Shown in pieces: positions 35,556-44,749 of a stretch of DNA of 64,000 nt. The notes under the pieces were generated by a model. It was not told where the DNA came from. It made no database searches and saw only the letters and a program-made list of their open reading frames with translations. The stretch's first letter is position 1, and each line of letters begins with the position of its first letter. This stretch comes from Siculibacillus lacustris (GTDB lineage Bacteria > Pseudomonadota > Alphaproteobacteria > Rhizobiales > Ancalomicrobiaceae). The stretch lies in NCBI RefSeq assembly GCF_004328075.1, contig NZ_SJFN01000005.1, positions 94,123 to 158,122 on the forward strand, written 5' to 3'. The translations under genes and the position numbers were made by a program.

Positions 35556-37052
35556 TCACTCGGCAAGAAAGGCCTCGATCGCACCGCGTGCTCCGAAGCG
35601 GCGGATCGCTTCGACGCGAGCCACGACTGCGGCGTGGAAAGCGGGATTCGCCGCCACGCCCTCGGGGAAGATCTCGCGAACCGCCAAGAGCCCGTCGACC
35701 AGCGCGGCGGCACTGTGCGCATTGGCGGCCGCGATCGCCGTCAACCGTTCGGCTATCGGGTCGGCGACCCCCCACGTCCGCCCGTTGCCGTCGGATCGCA
35801 GCAGGAACAGCGCCCAGGCGGCGACGCCGAGGGGGATCACCTTCGGGCATCCCCCCTCGGCGAGGATCTCGCCCGCCGCCTCGAGCCAGCGCGGGCCCAG
35901 CTTCTGCGAACCATCGGAGGAGATCTGGATCGTCAGGTGGCGGATCTCGGGATTGACGAAGCGTCCCTCGAGGTCGTGCGTGTAGGCGGTGACGTCGGTG
36001 CCGGGGACGGGCGGAACCGTGGCGATCAGGTCCTCGTCCCACAGCCGCCGGATGACCCGCGGCAGATGCGGGTCGGCCATGGCTTCCGCCACCGTCTCGA
36101 TGCCGAGCAGGACGGAGAGATAGGCGAGGAGCGAATGGGCACCATTGAGGCAGCGCAGCTTCATCGTCTCGAAGGGATGGACGTCGTCGGTCAGGATCGC
36201 ACCGGCTTTCTCCCAGGCTGGGCGGCCGGTGGGGAAGTTGTCTTCGATCACCCATTGACGGAACGGCTCGGTGACCACCGGCCAGGCGTCGACGAGACCG
36301 AGCCCAGCCTTCACCGCATCTCGCTCCGCGTCCCTGGTCGCCGGGGTGATGCGATCGACCATGGTGCAGGGGAAGGCGATGGTCGCAGCGACGAAGCCGC
36401 CCAGGTCGGGGTCGACGAGCTCGGCGAAACGGGTGACGATGCGGCGCGCGGTGACGCCGTTCTGGGCGAGGTTGTCGCAGGAGAGCACGGTGAAGGCCGG
36501 CACGCCCTGCTCGCGGCGGCGGCGGATCGCCTCGGTGAGGAGGCCGGGCACGGTCTTCGGCGTGCGCGGGTTCTCCAGATCGGCGCGGATGGCGGGGTGG
36601 GTCTCGTCGAGAGTGCCGGTGGCGGCGTCCTGACAATAGCCCTTCTCGGTGACGGTGATCGTGATGATCCGGATGTCCGGGCGGCACATCAGGGCCAGCA
36701 CTTCGGTCTCCTGATCGATCGTCGTCAGGATGTCGAGAAAGGAACCGATCACCTGCAGGCGATCTTCGCCCGCGATGCGCTCGAGCTTCGTGTAGAGGCA
36801 ATCCTGAGGCTTCAGCGCCGCCCGCATGTCGAGCGCGAGGAGATCGACGCCGACGATCCCCCAGTCCTTCACGCCGGTCGCCAAGACCTCGTCGGTATAG
36901 ACGCCGAGGTGGGCGCGACAGAAGGCGCCGATGCCGAGATGGACGATGCCCGGGGTCACGGCCTCGCGGTCGTATGTCGGGCGGCGGACGGAGATCGGCA
37001 GAGCCGCGATCGTCGCTGCGGACAGGCGGGGGAGATCGGTGAGGTTCGACAT
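35556..37052 (-). CDS. uxuB: Mannitol dehydrogenase family; probable D-mannonate oxidoreductase (fructuronate reductase)
   Basis: Long-chain polyol dehydrogenase of 498 residues, close to UxuB/MtlK length. Family marks are IVHLGIGAFCRAHLGVYTDE (NAD motif, about 36-55), TITVTEKGYC, VLSCDNLAQNG, FPCTMVDRITPAT, and the catalytic lysine segment FETMKLRCLNGAHS (about 310). Reaction: D-fructuronate + NADH to D-mannonate (EC 1.1.1.57), or a closely related polyol step. It is the third gene of the manD-rspB-uxuB unit, so the mannonate assignment comes mostly from context. GAGAAGG lies before the ATG. Confidence 0.88.
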   Translation of the reverse strand: MSNLTDLPRLSAATIAALPISVRRPTYDREAVTPGIVHLGIGAFCRAHLGVYTDEVLATGVKDWGIVGVDLLALDMRAALKPQDCLYTKLERIAGEDRLQVIGSFLDILTTIDQETEVLALMCRPDIRIITITVTEKGYCQDAATGTLDETHPAIRADLENPRTPKTVPGLLTEAIRRRREQGVPAFTVLSCDNLAQNGVTARRIVTRFAELVDPDLGGFVAATIAFPCTMVDRITPATRDAERDAVKAGLGLVDAWPVVTEPFRQWVIEDNFPTGRPAWEKAGAILTDDVHPFETMKLRCLNGAHSLLAYLSVLLGIETVAEAMADPHLPRVIRRLWDEDLIATVPPVPGTDVTAYTHDLEGRFVNPEIRHLTIQISSDGSQKLGPRWLEAAGEILAEGGCPKVIPLGVAAWALFLLRSDGNGRTWGVADPIAERLTAIAAANAHSAAALVDGLLAVREIFPEGVAANPAFHAAVVARVEAIRRFGARGAIEAFLAE

Positions 37053-37185
37053 GGGGTGCGCCTTCTCGTCGGAGAGGGACCACGGATCGGTCCCCGCCGG
37101 CCTGTCGGAAAGGATGGGAGGGCAGAGAATCCGGCGCGCCCCGCGGCGGCTCGTGCCGGTGGACGGCGCCGGCGGAGGCCGTCGA

Positions 37186-38208
37186 TCAGGACGCGGTGGT
37201 CAGATCGAACTGGACCTTGCAGCAGCCGACCGGATCGTTCTCGAAGGCGTCGAAGGCGGCCTGCCAGTCGGAGAGCGCAAAACGGTGGGTGAGCAGTTTC
37301 TCGGGCGCCAACAGGCCGCGCGCGAACCAGCCGATCACCTTGTCGAACTTGCCCCCGTTGAGGCGCGAGGAGTGGATCGCCAGTTCCTTGGCGGTCACCT
37401 TCTGCTGCACCAGGGCCGAAGGCTCGCTGGAGAAGCCCATGATGCCGATCCGCGCCGCGGGCGAAGCGATCTCGACGGCCTCGGCGAGAATCGACGGATG
37501 GCAGGCGGCGTCGATGATCAGGGTCGGTCGAATCCCGGCCGCCTTCAGCGTCTCGAGGAGAGAAACCTTGCCGCCGTTGATCACCTGATCGGCACCACTG
37601 GCCAGGGCGAGGTCGAGTCGCGCGTCGATCTGGTCGGAAACGATCAGCTGCCGGACCCCATAGACGTGTTTCAGAACCTGAATCACCGTCAGGCCGATGG
37701 GACCGGCGCCATAGACGAGGGCGACGTCGCGCTCGGACGCGCCCGTCCGGTCGGTGATGTTGGCGGCGATGGTGAAGGGTTCCACCAGTGTCGCCCGCTC
37801 GTCCGGCATCGCGTAGGGAACGGCATGGGCATTGCCTTCGGGAACGCAGGCGAACTCCGCGAAGCCACCGTCACGATGGACGCCGATCACCTGCAGATGG
37901 TCGCAGACGTTCGGTCGTCCGATCGAACAGGGGTAGCAGTGCCCGCAGGCGACGACGGGGTCGATCACCACGCGGGTACCGATCTTGGCCGTAGCGCCGG
38001 CGCCCAGGGCCTCGATGTGACCGAAGAACTCGTGGCCGATGGTCCGCGGATACTGAACGAAGGGATTGGTCCCGTGGAAAATATGCACGTCGGAACCGCA
38101 GATCCCGGCGCGCTCGATCTTCACGCGAACTTCGCCCGGGGCCGGAACGGGGATCGGACGCTCGATGACGGCCATGCGGCCGGGCCCTTCGACTACGAGG
38201 CTCTTCAT
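37186..38208 (-). CDS. RspB-like zinc-dependent dehydrogenase; possible L-gulonate 5-dehydrogenase
   Basis: Medium-chain zinc dehydrogenase of 340 residues. Catalytic zinc ligands are Cys37 and His59-Glu60 (TIGHEFFG). The structural zinc site is Cys88, 91, 94 and 102 (ACGHCYPCSIGRPNVC). The Rossmann motif is VYGAGPIGLTVI. I choose the ATG 14 bp after the manD stop, preceded by GGAGATCG; an ATG nine codons earlier overlaps manD and lacks a ribosome-binding site. In E. coli RspB is paired with the mannonate dehydratase-like RspA. Relatives next to manD and uxuB convert L-gulonate to D-fructuronate, which would feed UxuB here (inference from family knowledge). Confidence 0.88.
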   Translation of the reverse strand: MKSLVVEGPGRMAVIERPIPVPAPGEVRVKIERAGICGSDVHIFHGTNPFVQYPRTIGHEFFGHIEALGAGATAKIGTRVVIDPVVACGHCYPCSIGRPNVCDHLQVIGVHRDGGFAEFACVPEGNAHAVPYAMPDERATLVEPFTIAANITDRTGASERDVALVYGAGPIGLTVIQVLKHVYGVRQLIVSDQIDARLDLALASGADQVINGGKVSLLETLKAAGIRPTLIIDAACHPSILAEAVEIASPAARIGIMGFSSEPSALVQQKVTAKELAIHSSRLNGGKFDKVIGWFARGLLAPEKLLTHRFALSDWQAAFDAFENDPVGCCKVQFDLTTAS

Positions 38209-38222
38209 GGCGCGATCTCCTC

Positions 38223-39431
38223 TCACCAGTTGCACAGGGTGCCGTCGTCGAGACGGGCGACGGGCAGATAGGCGGGGCGATAAGGGAAGCGCGCGGCGAG
38301 CTTCTCATCGATGTCGACGCCGTGGCCGGGGGCCTCGCCGGGGTGCATCGTGCCGCGATCGAAGCGCCAGGCGTGCGGGAAGACCTCCAGCGCCTCGGCC
38401 GGATAACCCATGAATTCCTGAACACCGAAGTTCGGGATGGCGAGATCGAGGTGCAGTGCGGCCCCCATGCACACCGGCGACAGATCGGACGCGCCGTGGC
38501 TGCCCGAGCGCACGTTGTGGAGCGCGGCGAAATCGAAGATCCGCCGCAGGTGGGTGATGCCGCCGGCATGGACGACCGTCGCCCGGATGTAGTCGATCAG
38601 CTGCGCCTCGATCAGCTGCTTGCAGTCGAAGATCGAATTGAACACCTCGCCGACGGCGAGCGGCGTCACCGTGTGGCGGCGGATCAGCTCGAAGGATTGT
38701 TGATTCTCGGCCGGGGTCGGATCTTCCATCCAATAGAGCCGGTAGGGCTCGATCGCCTTGCCGAGGCGGGCCGCCTCGATCGGCGTCAACCGATGATGGC
38801 AGTCGTGCAGAAGGTGGGTGTCGAAGCCGTAACGGGCGCGGACCCCCTCGAAGAGGCGCGGTACGAAGTCGAGGTATTTCTCGGTCGACCAGTACTGCTC
38901 TTCGGGCAGGCCCGCCTTGGCCGGCTCGTAGGCTTCGCCGTCCTTGGAGACGCCGTAGGTCGAACGCATGCCCGGAACGCCGCACTGGATGCGGACGGCT
39001 TTGTATCCCAGGTCGACATGCTGCCCGTAGACGTCGAGCGCTTCGGCGAGGTCACGCCCGGTCGCGTGCGAATAGACCATCACGGTCTCGCGGGAAGCGC
39101 CGCCGAGCAGCTGATAGAGCGGCAGTCCGGCGACCTTGGCCTTGATGTCCCACAGGGCGGTGTCGACCGCGGCGATCGCCGACATGGTCACCGGCCCGCG
39201 ACGCCAATAGGCGCCCTTGTACAGATACTGCCAGATGTCCTCGATCCGGTGCGGGTCGCGGCCGATCAGAAGCGGACAGACATGGTCCTTCAGATAGGCG
39301 GCGACGGCGAGCTCGCGCCCGTTGAGGGTGGCGTCGCCGAGACCATGGACACCGTCGTCGGTGACGATCTTGAGGGTGACGAAGTTGCGGCCGGGGCAGG
39401 TGACGATCACGTCTGCGCGGACGATTTTCAT
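38223..39431 (-). CDS. manD: D-mannonate dehydratase (ManD, enolase superfamily)
   Basis: Dehydrates D-mannonate to 2-keto-3-deoxy-D-gluconate (EC 4.2.1.8). At 402 residues it has the exact length of characterised ManD. The catalytic Tyr159 and Arg147 fall at the same numbers, as do metal ligands Asp210, Glu236 and Glu262 and catalytic His212 ([27 protein letters not shown]). His312, Glu339 and the C-terminal Trp402 are also present. These features point to a real mannonate dehydratase rather than a generic mandelate-racemase relative. It is the first gene of the operon, opposite the TRAP transporter genes across a 505-bp control region. Confidence 0.95.
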   Translation of the reverse strand: MKIVRADVIVTCPGRNFVTLKIVTDDGVHGLGDATLNGRELAVAAYLKDHVCPLLIGRDPHRIEDIWQYLYKGAYWRRGPVTMSAIAAVDTALWDIKAKVAGLPLYQLLGGASRETVMVYSHATGRDLAEALDVYGQHVDLGYKAVRIQCGVPGMRSTYGVSKDGEAYEPAKAGLPEEQYWSTEKYLDFVPRLFEGVRARYGFDTHLLHDCHHRLTPIEAARLGKAIEPYRLYWMEDPTPAENQQSFELIRRHTVTPLAVGEVFNSIFDCKQLIEAQLIDYIRATVVHAGGITHLRRIFDFAALHNVRSGSHGASDLSPVCMGAALHLDLAIPNFGVQEFMGYPAEALEVFPHAWRFDRGTMHPGEAPGHGVDIDEKLAARFPYRPAYLPVARLDDGTLCNW

Positions 39432-39936
39432 GGGGCGATACCTTTCGTCGAACAGTTCGCGTCGGTCTTAGCATCACATCATGTGGGATACAAGATAGCA
39501 CGATCAGGGGGTAACTTAGATATTTTGAAATCGGTTGCGACGGGTCGAGGAGGTGATGCCCTCGGCTGGAATTCTGCCGAGATGCCAATTCAGGGGCTCA
39601 ATTCATTGGGAAATTTCCATCGCACGCGCGGCTTTTGGCGATGGTGCGGGGCGCAGCATGCCCGTCGCCCCCGTCGCAAACAGGCATGATACGAACAAAC
39701 GCTTATTGCGATTTGGTATCCAAGTTGGTAGGGCTTCCTCGTCGGGAAGACCAATCCGTCCGAGAGTGGAGTCCGACGAGAGGAACGCCGCCACCGAAGC
39801 TCGATCGGGCTTCGGCGCAGATCTCGTTCGCGCGATTTGCGGCCCCCCTGTCGTCGCTCTGCCGTCGGGTCCCGATGTCGTCAGGGGATCCCGCGTGCGC
39901 CGACAGTGGTGTCACGCCCAGAGCGAGGGGCTTCGC
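39432..39936. promoter_or_regulatory. Divergent control region of the mannonate operon and TRAP transporter
   Basis: A 505-bp region, A/T-richer near 39465-39540 and 39680-39730, separating minus-strand manD from plus-strand TRAP genes. Two related sites share a GTATCC core: TTGGTATCCAA at 39713-39723 and, on the other strand, CTTGTATCCCA (39484-39494). A similar TGGTATC occurs at 43018-43024 just before the GntR gene. These resemble half-conserved operators of GntR/FCD regulators of hexuronate genes (TTGGTATACCAA in UxuR-type sites), so the GntR protein of this locus may bind them. No protein-coding frame recognised. Confidence 0.5.
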
Positions 39937-40944
39937 ATGTATCTCACCCGTCGGACGTTCGGCCGCACGATTCTGGCCGCAGGTGTCGCCGCGACCGTCC
40001 CGGTCGCCGCACGCGCTCAGGCCGCCAAGTACCGGCTGCGCTACGGCACGGCCTTCCCCAACAATCATCCCGGCGTCGTTCGGATCATCGAAGCCTCCGA
40101 GGCGATCAAGGCCGGGACCAACGGTCTCGTCGATCTGCAGGTCTACCCGAACAGCCAACTCGGCTCGGAAGCCGACATGTTCGCCCAGACCCGTTCCGGC
40201 GCGCTGGACTTCATGTCGACCTCCGGCGTCAACCAGACCCTGGTGCCGGTCGGCGGCATCAACGCCGTCGCCTTCGCCTTCGAGAGCTACGCTCAGGTCT
40301 GGGCGGCGATGGACGGCCAACTCGGCGACCACGTGCGCCAGAGCTTCGCCAAGGTCGGCCTCCACGTCTTCCCGAAGTGCCTCGACAACGGCTATCGCAA
40401 CATCACCTCCTCGGTGAAGCCGATCGTCTCCCCCGAGGACTTGAAGGGCTTCAAGATCCGCGTTCCCGGCAACCCGCTCTGGGTGACGCTGTTCAAGACG
40501 CTGGGCGCAGCCCCCACGCCGATCAACTTCGGTGAACTCTATGCCGCACTCCAGACCCACATCGTCGACGGTGAGGAAAACCCGATGGCGCTGATCCGCA
40601 GCGCCAAGCTCTACGAGGTTCAGAAGTTCATCTCCCTGTCGGGCCACATCTGGGACGGCCATCACATCTTCGCCAACATGCCGAAGTGGACGGGCCTTCC
40701 CGAGGAGGTTCGCACCGTCGTCACCGCCGCGCTCACCGCGGCGGCCGAAAAGGAGCGCGCCGACATCCTGCGCTTCAACGAGGAGGCGATCACCGAGATC
40801 AAGGCCACCGGCGTCGCCTTCAATCAGGTCGACACCAAGCCGTTCCGCGATGCGCTGCACGCCGGCGGATTCTACGGCGAGTGGAAGGCCAAGTTCGGTG
40901 CGGAGGCCTGGGCCCTGATGGAGAAGTACGTCGGAACGCTGTGA
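39937..40944 (+). CDS. TRAP transporter substrate-binding protein (DctP family)
   Basis: Periplasmic binding protein of 335 residues. The N-terminal export signal contains a twin-arginine pair (TRRTFGRTILAAG) and ends PVAARAQA, suggesting Tat or Sec export. The mature part is typical DctP: QVYPNSQLGSEADMFAQTRS, then KGFKIRVPGNPLWVTLFKTL (the conserved arginine that clamps substrate carboxylates) and INFGELYAALQTHIVDGEEN. It delivers an organic or sugar acid to the fused membrane component encoded next. Position within the manD/uxuB locus points to a hexuronate or aldonate ligand. GAGGGG lies upstream of the ATG. Confidence 0.94.
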   Translation: MYLTRRTFGRTILAAGVAATVPVAARAQAAKYRLRYGTAFPNNHPGVVRIIEASEAIKAGTNGLVDLQVYPNSQLGSEADMFAQTRSGALDFMSTSGVNQTLVPVGGINAVAFAFESYAQVWAAMDGQLGDHVRQSFAKVGLHVFPKCLDNGYRNITSSVKPIVSPEDLKGFKIRVPGNPLWVTLFKTLGAAPTPINFGELYAALQTHIVDGEENPMALIRSAKLYEVQKFISLSGHIWDGHHIFANMPKWTGLPEEVRTVVTAALTAAAEKERADILRFNEEAITEIKATGVAFNQVDTKPFRDALHAGGFYGEWKAKFGAEAWALMEKYVGTL

Positions 40945-41023
40945 GGCGCCCGGCACGACCAGATCACCGGCGCCCGCAGGGGTGCCGGTGCGCTTCACCC
41001 GGAATCAGAGAGAGACGGGATCC

Positions 41024-42880
41024 ATGGACATCGCCGAAACGCCGACCCTCGTCCACACCGGAGCCTTCGCGAAGTTCGATCGCCGTCTCGGCCGCTGCGT
41101 CGAGGCGGTGGCGGCGGTCATGGTGGTCGCCGAGGCGATCCTGCTGGGCTGGGCGACGACGGCTCGTTATGCCTTCGGCGCGCCGCTGACCTGGTCGGAC
41201 GAACTGGCGACGGTCCTGTTCGTCTGGCTGTCGATGCTCGGCTCCGTCGTGGCGCTGCGGCGCGACGGACACATGCGGCTCACCGCCTTCATCCGTGGGC
41301 TGTCGCCGGTGTGGCGCGCGCGCGTCGACGCACTCGGCCTGATGCTGGTCTGCGCCGTGCTCTCCGCGATGATCATGCCGACCTGGGAGCACGTCGAGAG
41401 CCGGATCATCTCGCCGACCCCGGTGCTCGAGATCTCCGAAGCCTGGCGTGAGGGTGCGCTGATCGTCGGCATCGCGCTGATGCTGATGACCGCGATCGAC
41501 AAACTGATCCAGAACTGCACGGTGGCGCAGATCGTCGGTGCGCTCGCCGCGACCGCCGCCGCGGCCTTCGCGCTGCATTCGGCCGCGCCGTTCCTCGACG
41601 GGATCGGCAACTACAACCTCATCCTCTTCTTTCTGGTCCTCGTCGCCTTCTGCATGGTGATCGGCATGCCGATCGCCCTCTCCTTCATTCTGGCGACGGC
41701 GGCCTATCTCCAGTTCTCCACCACCATCCCGGTCTCGATCGTGCCCGGCCGCATCAGCGAGGGCATGTCGCACATGGTGCTGCTCGCGGTGCCGATGTTC
41801 GTCCTGCTCGGCGCCCTGATCGAGATCGCCGGTCTGGCCCGCGCGATGATCTCCTTTCTGATCTCGCTGATCGGCCATCTGCGCGGCGGCCTGCAATACG
41901 TCCTGCTCGGCGCCATGTATCTGGTCTCCGGCATCTCGGGCGCCAAGGCGGCGGACATGGCGGCGATCGCGCCGGCTCTGTTCCCGGAAATGAAGAAGCG
42001 TGGGGCCCGCGACGGCGATCTCGTCTCCCTGCTCAACGCGTCGGCCGTCATGTCGGAGACCATTCCGCCGTCGATCGTGTTGATCACCGTCGGTTCGGTC
42101 ACCGGCGTGTCGATCGCGGCCCTCTTCACCGGCGGCCTGCTGCCCGCGGTGGTCGGCATGGCCTGCCTCGCCTTCGTGGTCTGGTTCCAGACGCGCAACG
42201 AGGACATGAGCAAGGCCGAACGTCACGGGTTCGGGGCTCGTCTGAAGCTCTTCGCCTATGCGATTCCCGGCCTCGGATTGCCGATCGTCATCCGCACGGC
42301 CGTCGTGGAGGGGGTTGCGACCGCCACCGAGGTCGCCACCATCGGTGTGGTCTACACGATCCTCGTCGGCATGTTGTTCTACCGCTGCTTCGACTGGCGC
42401 AAGGTCTACGGTATTCTGGTGGACACCGCTTCGCTGTCCGGCGCGATCCTGCTGGTGGTCGGTGCGGCGACGGCGATGGCCTGGGCCTTGACCCAGTCGG
42501 GCTTCTCGCAACAGCTCGTCACGCTGATGACCGCCGTGCCCGGTGGCAAGGTCGGGTTCCTCCTGGTGTCGGCCTTCGCCTTCGTGGTGCTGGGCTCGGT
42601 CCTGGAAGGCGTACCCGCGATCGTGCTGTTCGGGCCGCTGCTGTTCCCGATCGCGCGCCTCATGGGCGTCAACGAAGTCCACTATGCGATCATCGCCGTC
42701 TTCTCGATGGGGCTCGGCCTCTTCACCCCGCCCTTCGGCGTCGGCTTCTATCTGTCCTGCGCCATCGGCCGGGCGTCGCCCGACGACGTGATCCACAACG
42801 TCTGGCCCCATCTGGCCGCGATGGTCGTGGCGCTCCTGCTGATCGTCTTCTTCCCGTGGATTTCGACCGGATTCCTGTGA
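41024..42880 (+). CDS. TRAP transporter fused DctQ-DctM membrane protein
   Basis: Single 618-residue chain joining the small four-helix DctQ domain (about residues 20-170, with FGAPLTWSDELATVLFVWL) to the large DctM domain (about 190-618, with GMPIALSFILATAAYLQF, VPMFVLLGALIEIAGLARAM, SGISGAKAADMAAIAPALFP and the conserved NASAVMSETIPPSIVLITVG). Together with the upstream binding protein it makes a complete sodium-coupled TRAP importer. Spacing from the upstream gene is 79 bp; the ATG follows GAGAGACGGGATCC. Roughly 16 hydrophobic segments are visible. Fusion of DctQ and DctM is common in sugar-acid TRAP systems. Confidence 0.95.
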   Translation: MDIAETPTLVHTGAFAKFDRRLGRCVEAVAAVMVVAEAILLGWATTARYAFGAPLTWSDELATVLFVWLSMLGSVVALRRDGHMRLTAFIRGLSPVWRARVDALGLMLVCAVLSAMIMPTWEHVESRIISPTPVLEISEAWREGALIVGIALMLMTAIDKLIQNCTVAQIVGALAATAAAAFALHSAAPFLDGIGNYNLILFFLVLVAFCMVIGMPIALSFILATAAYLQFSTTIPVSIVPGRISEGMSHMVLLAVPMFVLLGALIEIAGLARAMISFLISLIGHLRGGLQYVLLGAMYLVSGISGAKAADMAAIAPALFPEMKKRGARDGDLVSLLNASAVMSETIPPSIVLITVGSVTGVSIAALFTGGLLPAVVGMACLAFVVWFQTRNEDMSKAERHGFGARLKLFAYAIPGLGLPIVIRTAVVEGVATATEVATIGVVYTILVGMLFYRCFDWRKVYGILVDTASLSGAILLVVGAATAMAWALTQSGFSQQLVTLMTAVPGGKVGFLLVSAFAFVVLGSVLEGVPAIVLFGPLLFPIARLMGVNEVHYAIIAVFSMGLGLFTPPFGVGFYLSCAIGRASPDDVIHNVWPHLAAMVVALLLIVFFPWISTGFL

Positions 42881-42890
42881 AAGCCCGCTC

Positions 42891-42918
42891 GGGAGGCGGT
42901 CGCGGCGCTCCGCCTCCC
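42891..42918 (+). terminator. Hairpin after the TRAP transporter genes
   Basis: GGGAGGCGG (42891-42899) pairs perfectly with CCGCCTCCC (42910-42918), a 9-bp GC stem with a 10-base loop. It begins 11 bp after the TRAP gene. No T-run follows, so termination strength is uncertain; it separates the transporter from the GntR gene. Confidence 0.45.
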
Positions 42919-43041
42919 CGGACGAAAAAGCCGAAGACGGCAGGCCGTTTCCGTGCTTCTGTCTTGCGCCGCCCGCAATGGCCCGGAGTTCCGTGACTTT
43001 GCCGCCGGCACGCACGCTGGTATCGGAAGGGGCGACGGATC

Positions 43042-43785
43042 GTGGAAGAAGTGACGGACAATCCGCATGCGCGGCTCGCCGATCAGGTCTTCGACCGCCT
43101 GCTGCAAGACATCGTGGTCGGAGCCCTCCCGCCGGGAACTCCGGTCTCGGAACTCGACCTCTGCGATCGCCTGAAGGTCAGTCGTACGCCGGTCCGCGAG
43201 GCCTTGATCCGGCTCGCCGAAGTCAGCCTCGTCCGCATCCGCCCGCAGCGTGGCACCTTCGTCGCGCCGATTTCGCCCTCGGCCTTCCGCAATTCGCAGT
43301 TCATCCGCGAGCACCTCGAATGCGCGCTGGTGGCCGAAGCGGTACGCTATATCGATTCGACGTCGCTGCGCGACCTCGCCGACATCCTGGATCGCCAGGA
43401 GGAAGTCGCGCGCTCGGGCGTCGGGACCGATTTCTACGCGCCCGACGAAATCTTCCATCGGACGATCGCTCGAATCGCGCGGCGCGAGGAGGTCTGGCTG
43501 CAGATCCGCGCCACCAAGGTCCATTTCGACCGCGTCCGGCATCTCACGCTGCAGGAGGACGTCGGTCACATCCCGCTCCTGATCGAGCAACACCGGGAGG
43601 TCTACAACGGCCTCGCCGAATGCAACGAGATCCAGGCGGTCGCCGCCATGCGGCGTCATCTCAGAGAGATCTTCCGCCGTGCCGAGGGCATCTTCGAGCG
43701 ACACGTATCCGATGCGGAAAGCGAACTCGGGAAGGTGCGGCGCGGTAACAAGACGAGAGAGAAGCGAACCGAATATCCCGTCTGA
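43042..43785 (+). CDS. GntR-family regulator with FCD ligand domain
   Basis: 247 residues. The winged helix-turn-helix is ARLADQVFDRLLQDIVVGAL followed by CDRLKVSRTPVREALIRLAE. The all-helical FCD domain follows from about residue 85, with metal-binding His/Asp positions in APDEIFHRTIARIARREEVW and IPLLIEQHREVYNGLAECN. FCD regulators of this type repress sugar-acid or hexuronate genes until the acid binds. The start is GTG with GGAAGGGG upstream; the next ATGs are internal. As last gene of the plus-strand side of the mannonate locus it is the likely local repressor, with GTATCC-core sites in the control region as candidate operators. Confidence 0.93.
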   Translation: MEEVTDNPHARLADQVFDRLLQDIVVGALPPGTPVSELDLCDRLKVSRTPVREALIRLAEVSLVRIRPQRGTFVAPISPSAFRNSQFIREHLECALVAEAVRYIDSTSLRDLADILDRQEEVARSGVGTDFYAPDEIFHRTIARIARREEVWLQIRATKVHFDRVRHLTLQEDVGHIPLLIEQHREVYNGLAECNEIQAVAAMRRHLREIFRRAEGIFERHVSDAESELGKVRRGNKTREKRTEYPV

Positions 43786-44749
43786 AGAATCGGCGGCCGC
43801 TCGCGGCATGGTGAGGTCGGCGACCACCTGCCGCCCGAAGAGACGCCGGCCATCGGAGCATCGGTGCGTCTGGCGGGTCGGATGGACCAACGGCTCGGCA
43901 GCGCGGTCTGCGGGAATGTTCGTCTGGTGCGGTTTCCGGCTCAAATTTCGGTATGGGCCGGCCAGAAACTCCCTCGCAGGTTGCTCGGGAGGCCGCACCG
44001 ATGCACCACCGTGAGACGAGCCACTTTCGTGACGATTTCTCGTGAGGGGCAGCCTCCGCGGCCGACCAGGTCGAGGGGCGTGGCAGGCGGGTGGCGTGGC
44101 AGGCGGATGGAGAGAACCGGCCATCCGGGACGATTTCACCAAGGAGGCGGGGCGCACCCTCCAGGGAAGCGACGTCGCCGTCGATCACCATCATCGCTTC
44201 CGCGAGGACGTCGCTCTGACGACGACCGCCTTTCGTCACGTTGCTTCTGCGACTTCCACCTCGACCGGACCGTGCCGGATCACGCCACGATCTGGAGGTT
44301 GCGCGAGACTTGGGCAAATCGGGGCTCGCCGAGGCGGCTTTCGACACGCTGAACGGCCGACTCGCCGTCCGCTCGACCCGGCCTCGTCTTTCGGGAGCGC
44401 GACCTCACCGTTCGACCTCACCGCGTCGGCCCGGGTGAGGGGAACCAACATGCAGGATGGATCGCGCTGCCGCCCGCCATTTGACGCAGGTTGACCGAAA
44501 TCATTGTCACAAAAACGTCATGGGCGCTTCATGCCACCCTCGGGGAGCACCGCGCGCGGTCCGCTGCCCCGCGAAGAAACATGAGAAATCAAAATATCGG
44601 GAAGAAGCGCATCATGTCTCGGATCGAACGAGAACCACGCCGCATCGGTCGTTTCGCCATCGGCGTGTGAGCCATGACGGCGTCGAAGGCGTCCCACGAA
44701 CGAGAAGATGCCCGCGTGACGCGGCAACCGATTTGACCAGGGGGGTTCC
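43786..44749. other. Gene-free 960-bp region between GntR and phosphoesterase genes
   Basis: No protein-like frame found on either strand; candidate frames are Arg-rich and have no ribosome-binding site. A short imperfect tandem repeat of GGCGTGGCAGGCGG occurs near 44087-44116. The last 300 bp become A/T-richer and include a candidate PhoB site and, directly before the next gene, a GGGGGG ribosome-binding site. It could contain an unrecognised small RNA or an old decayed gene. Confidence 0.45.
44504..44521 (+). promoter_or_regulatory. Candidate PhoB (Pho) box upstream of the phosphoesterase gene
   Basis: TTGTCACAAAAACGTCAT contains TGTCAC and CGTCAT with starts 11 bp apart and an A-rich spacer, the arrangement of a Pho box (two TGTCA-like direct repeats, 11-bp period). 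It is 228 bp before the AcpA-type phosphoesterase, whose relatives are often phosphate-starvation induced. The distance is longer than usual and the second repeat has one mismatch. Confidence 0.4.

Noticed and set aside
44087..44116. Short tandem repeat of GGCGTGGCAGGCGG
   Set aside because: Two imperfect copies only, in a gene-free region; no evidence of function beyond chance in GC-rich DNA.
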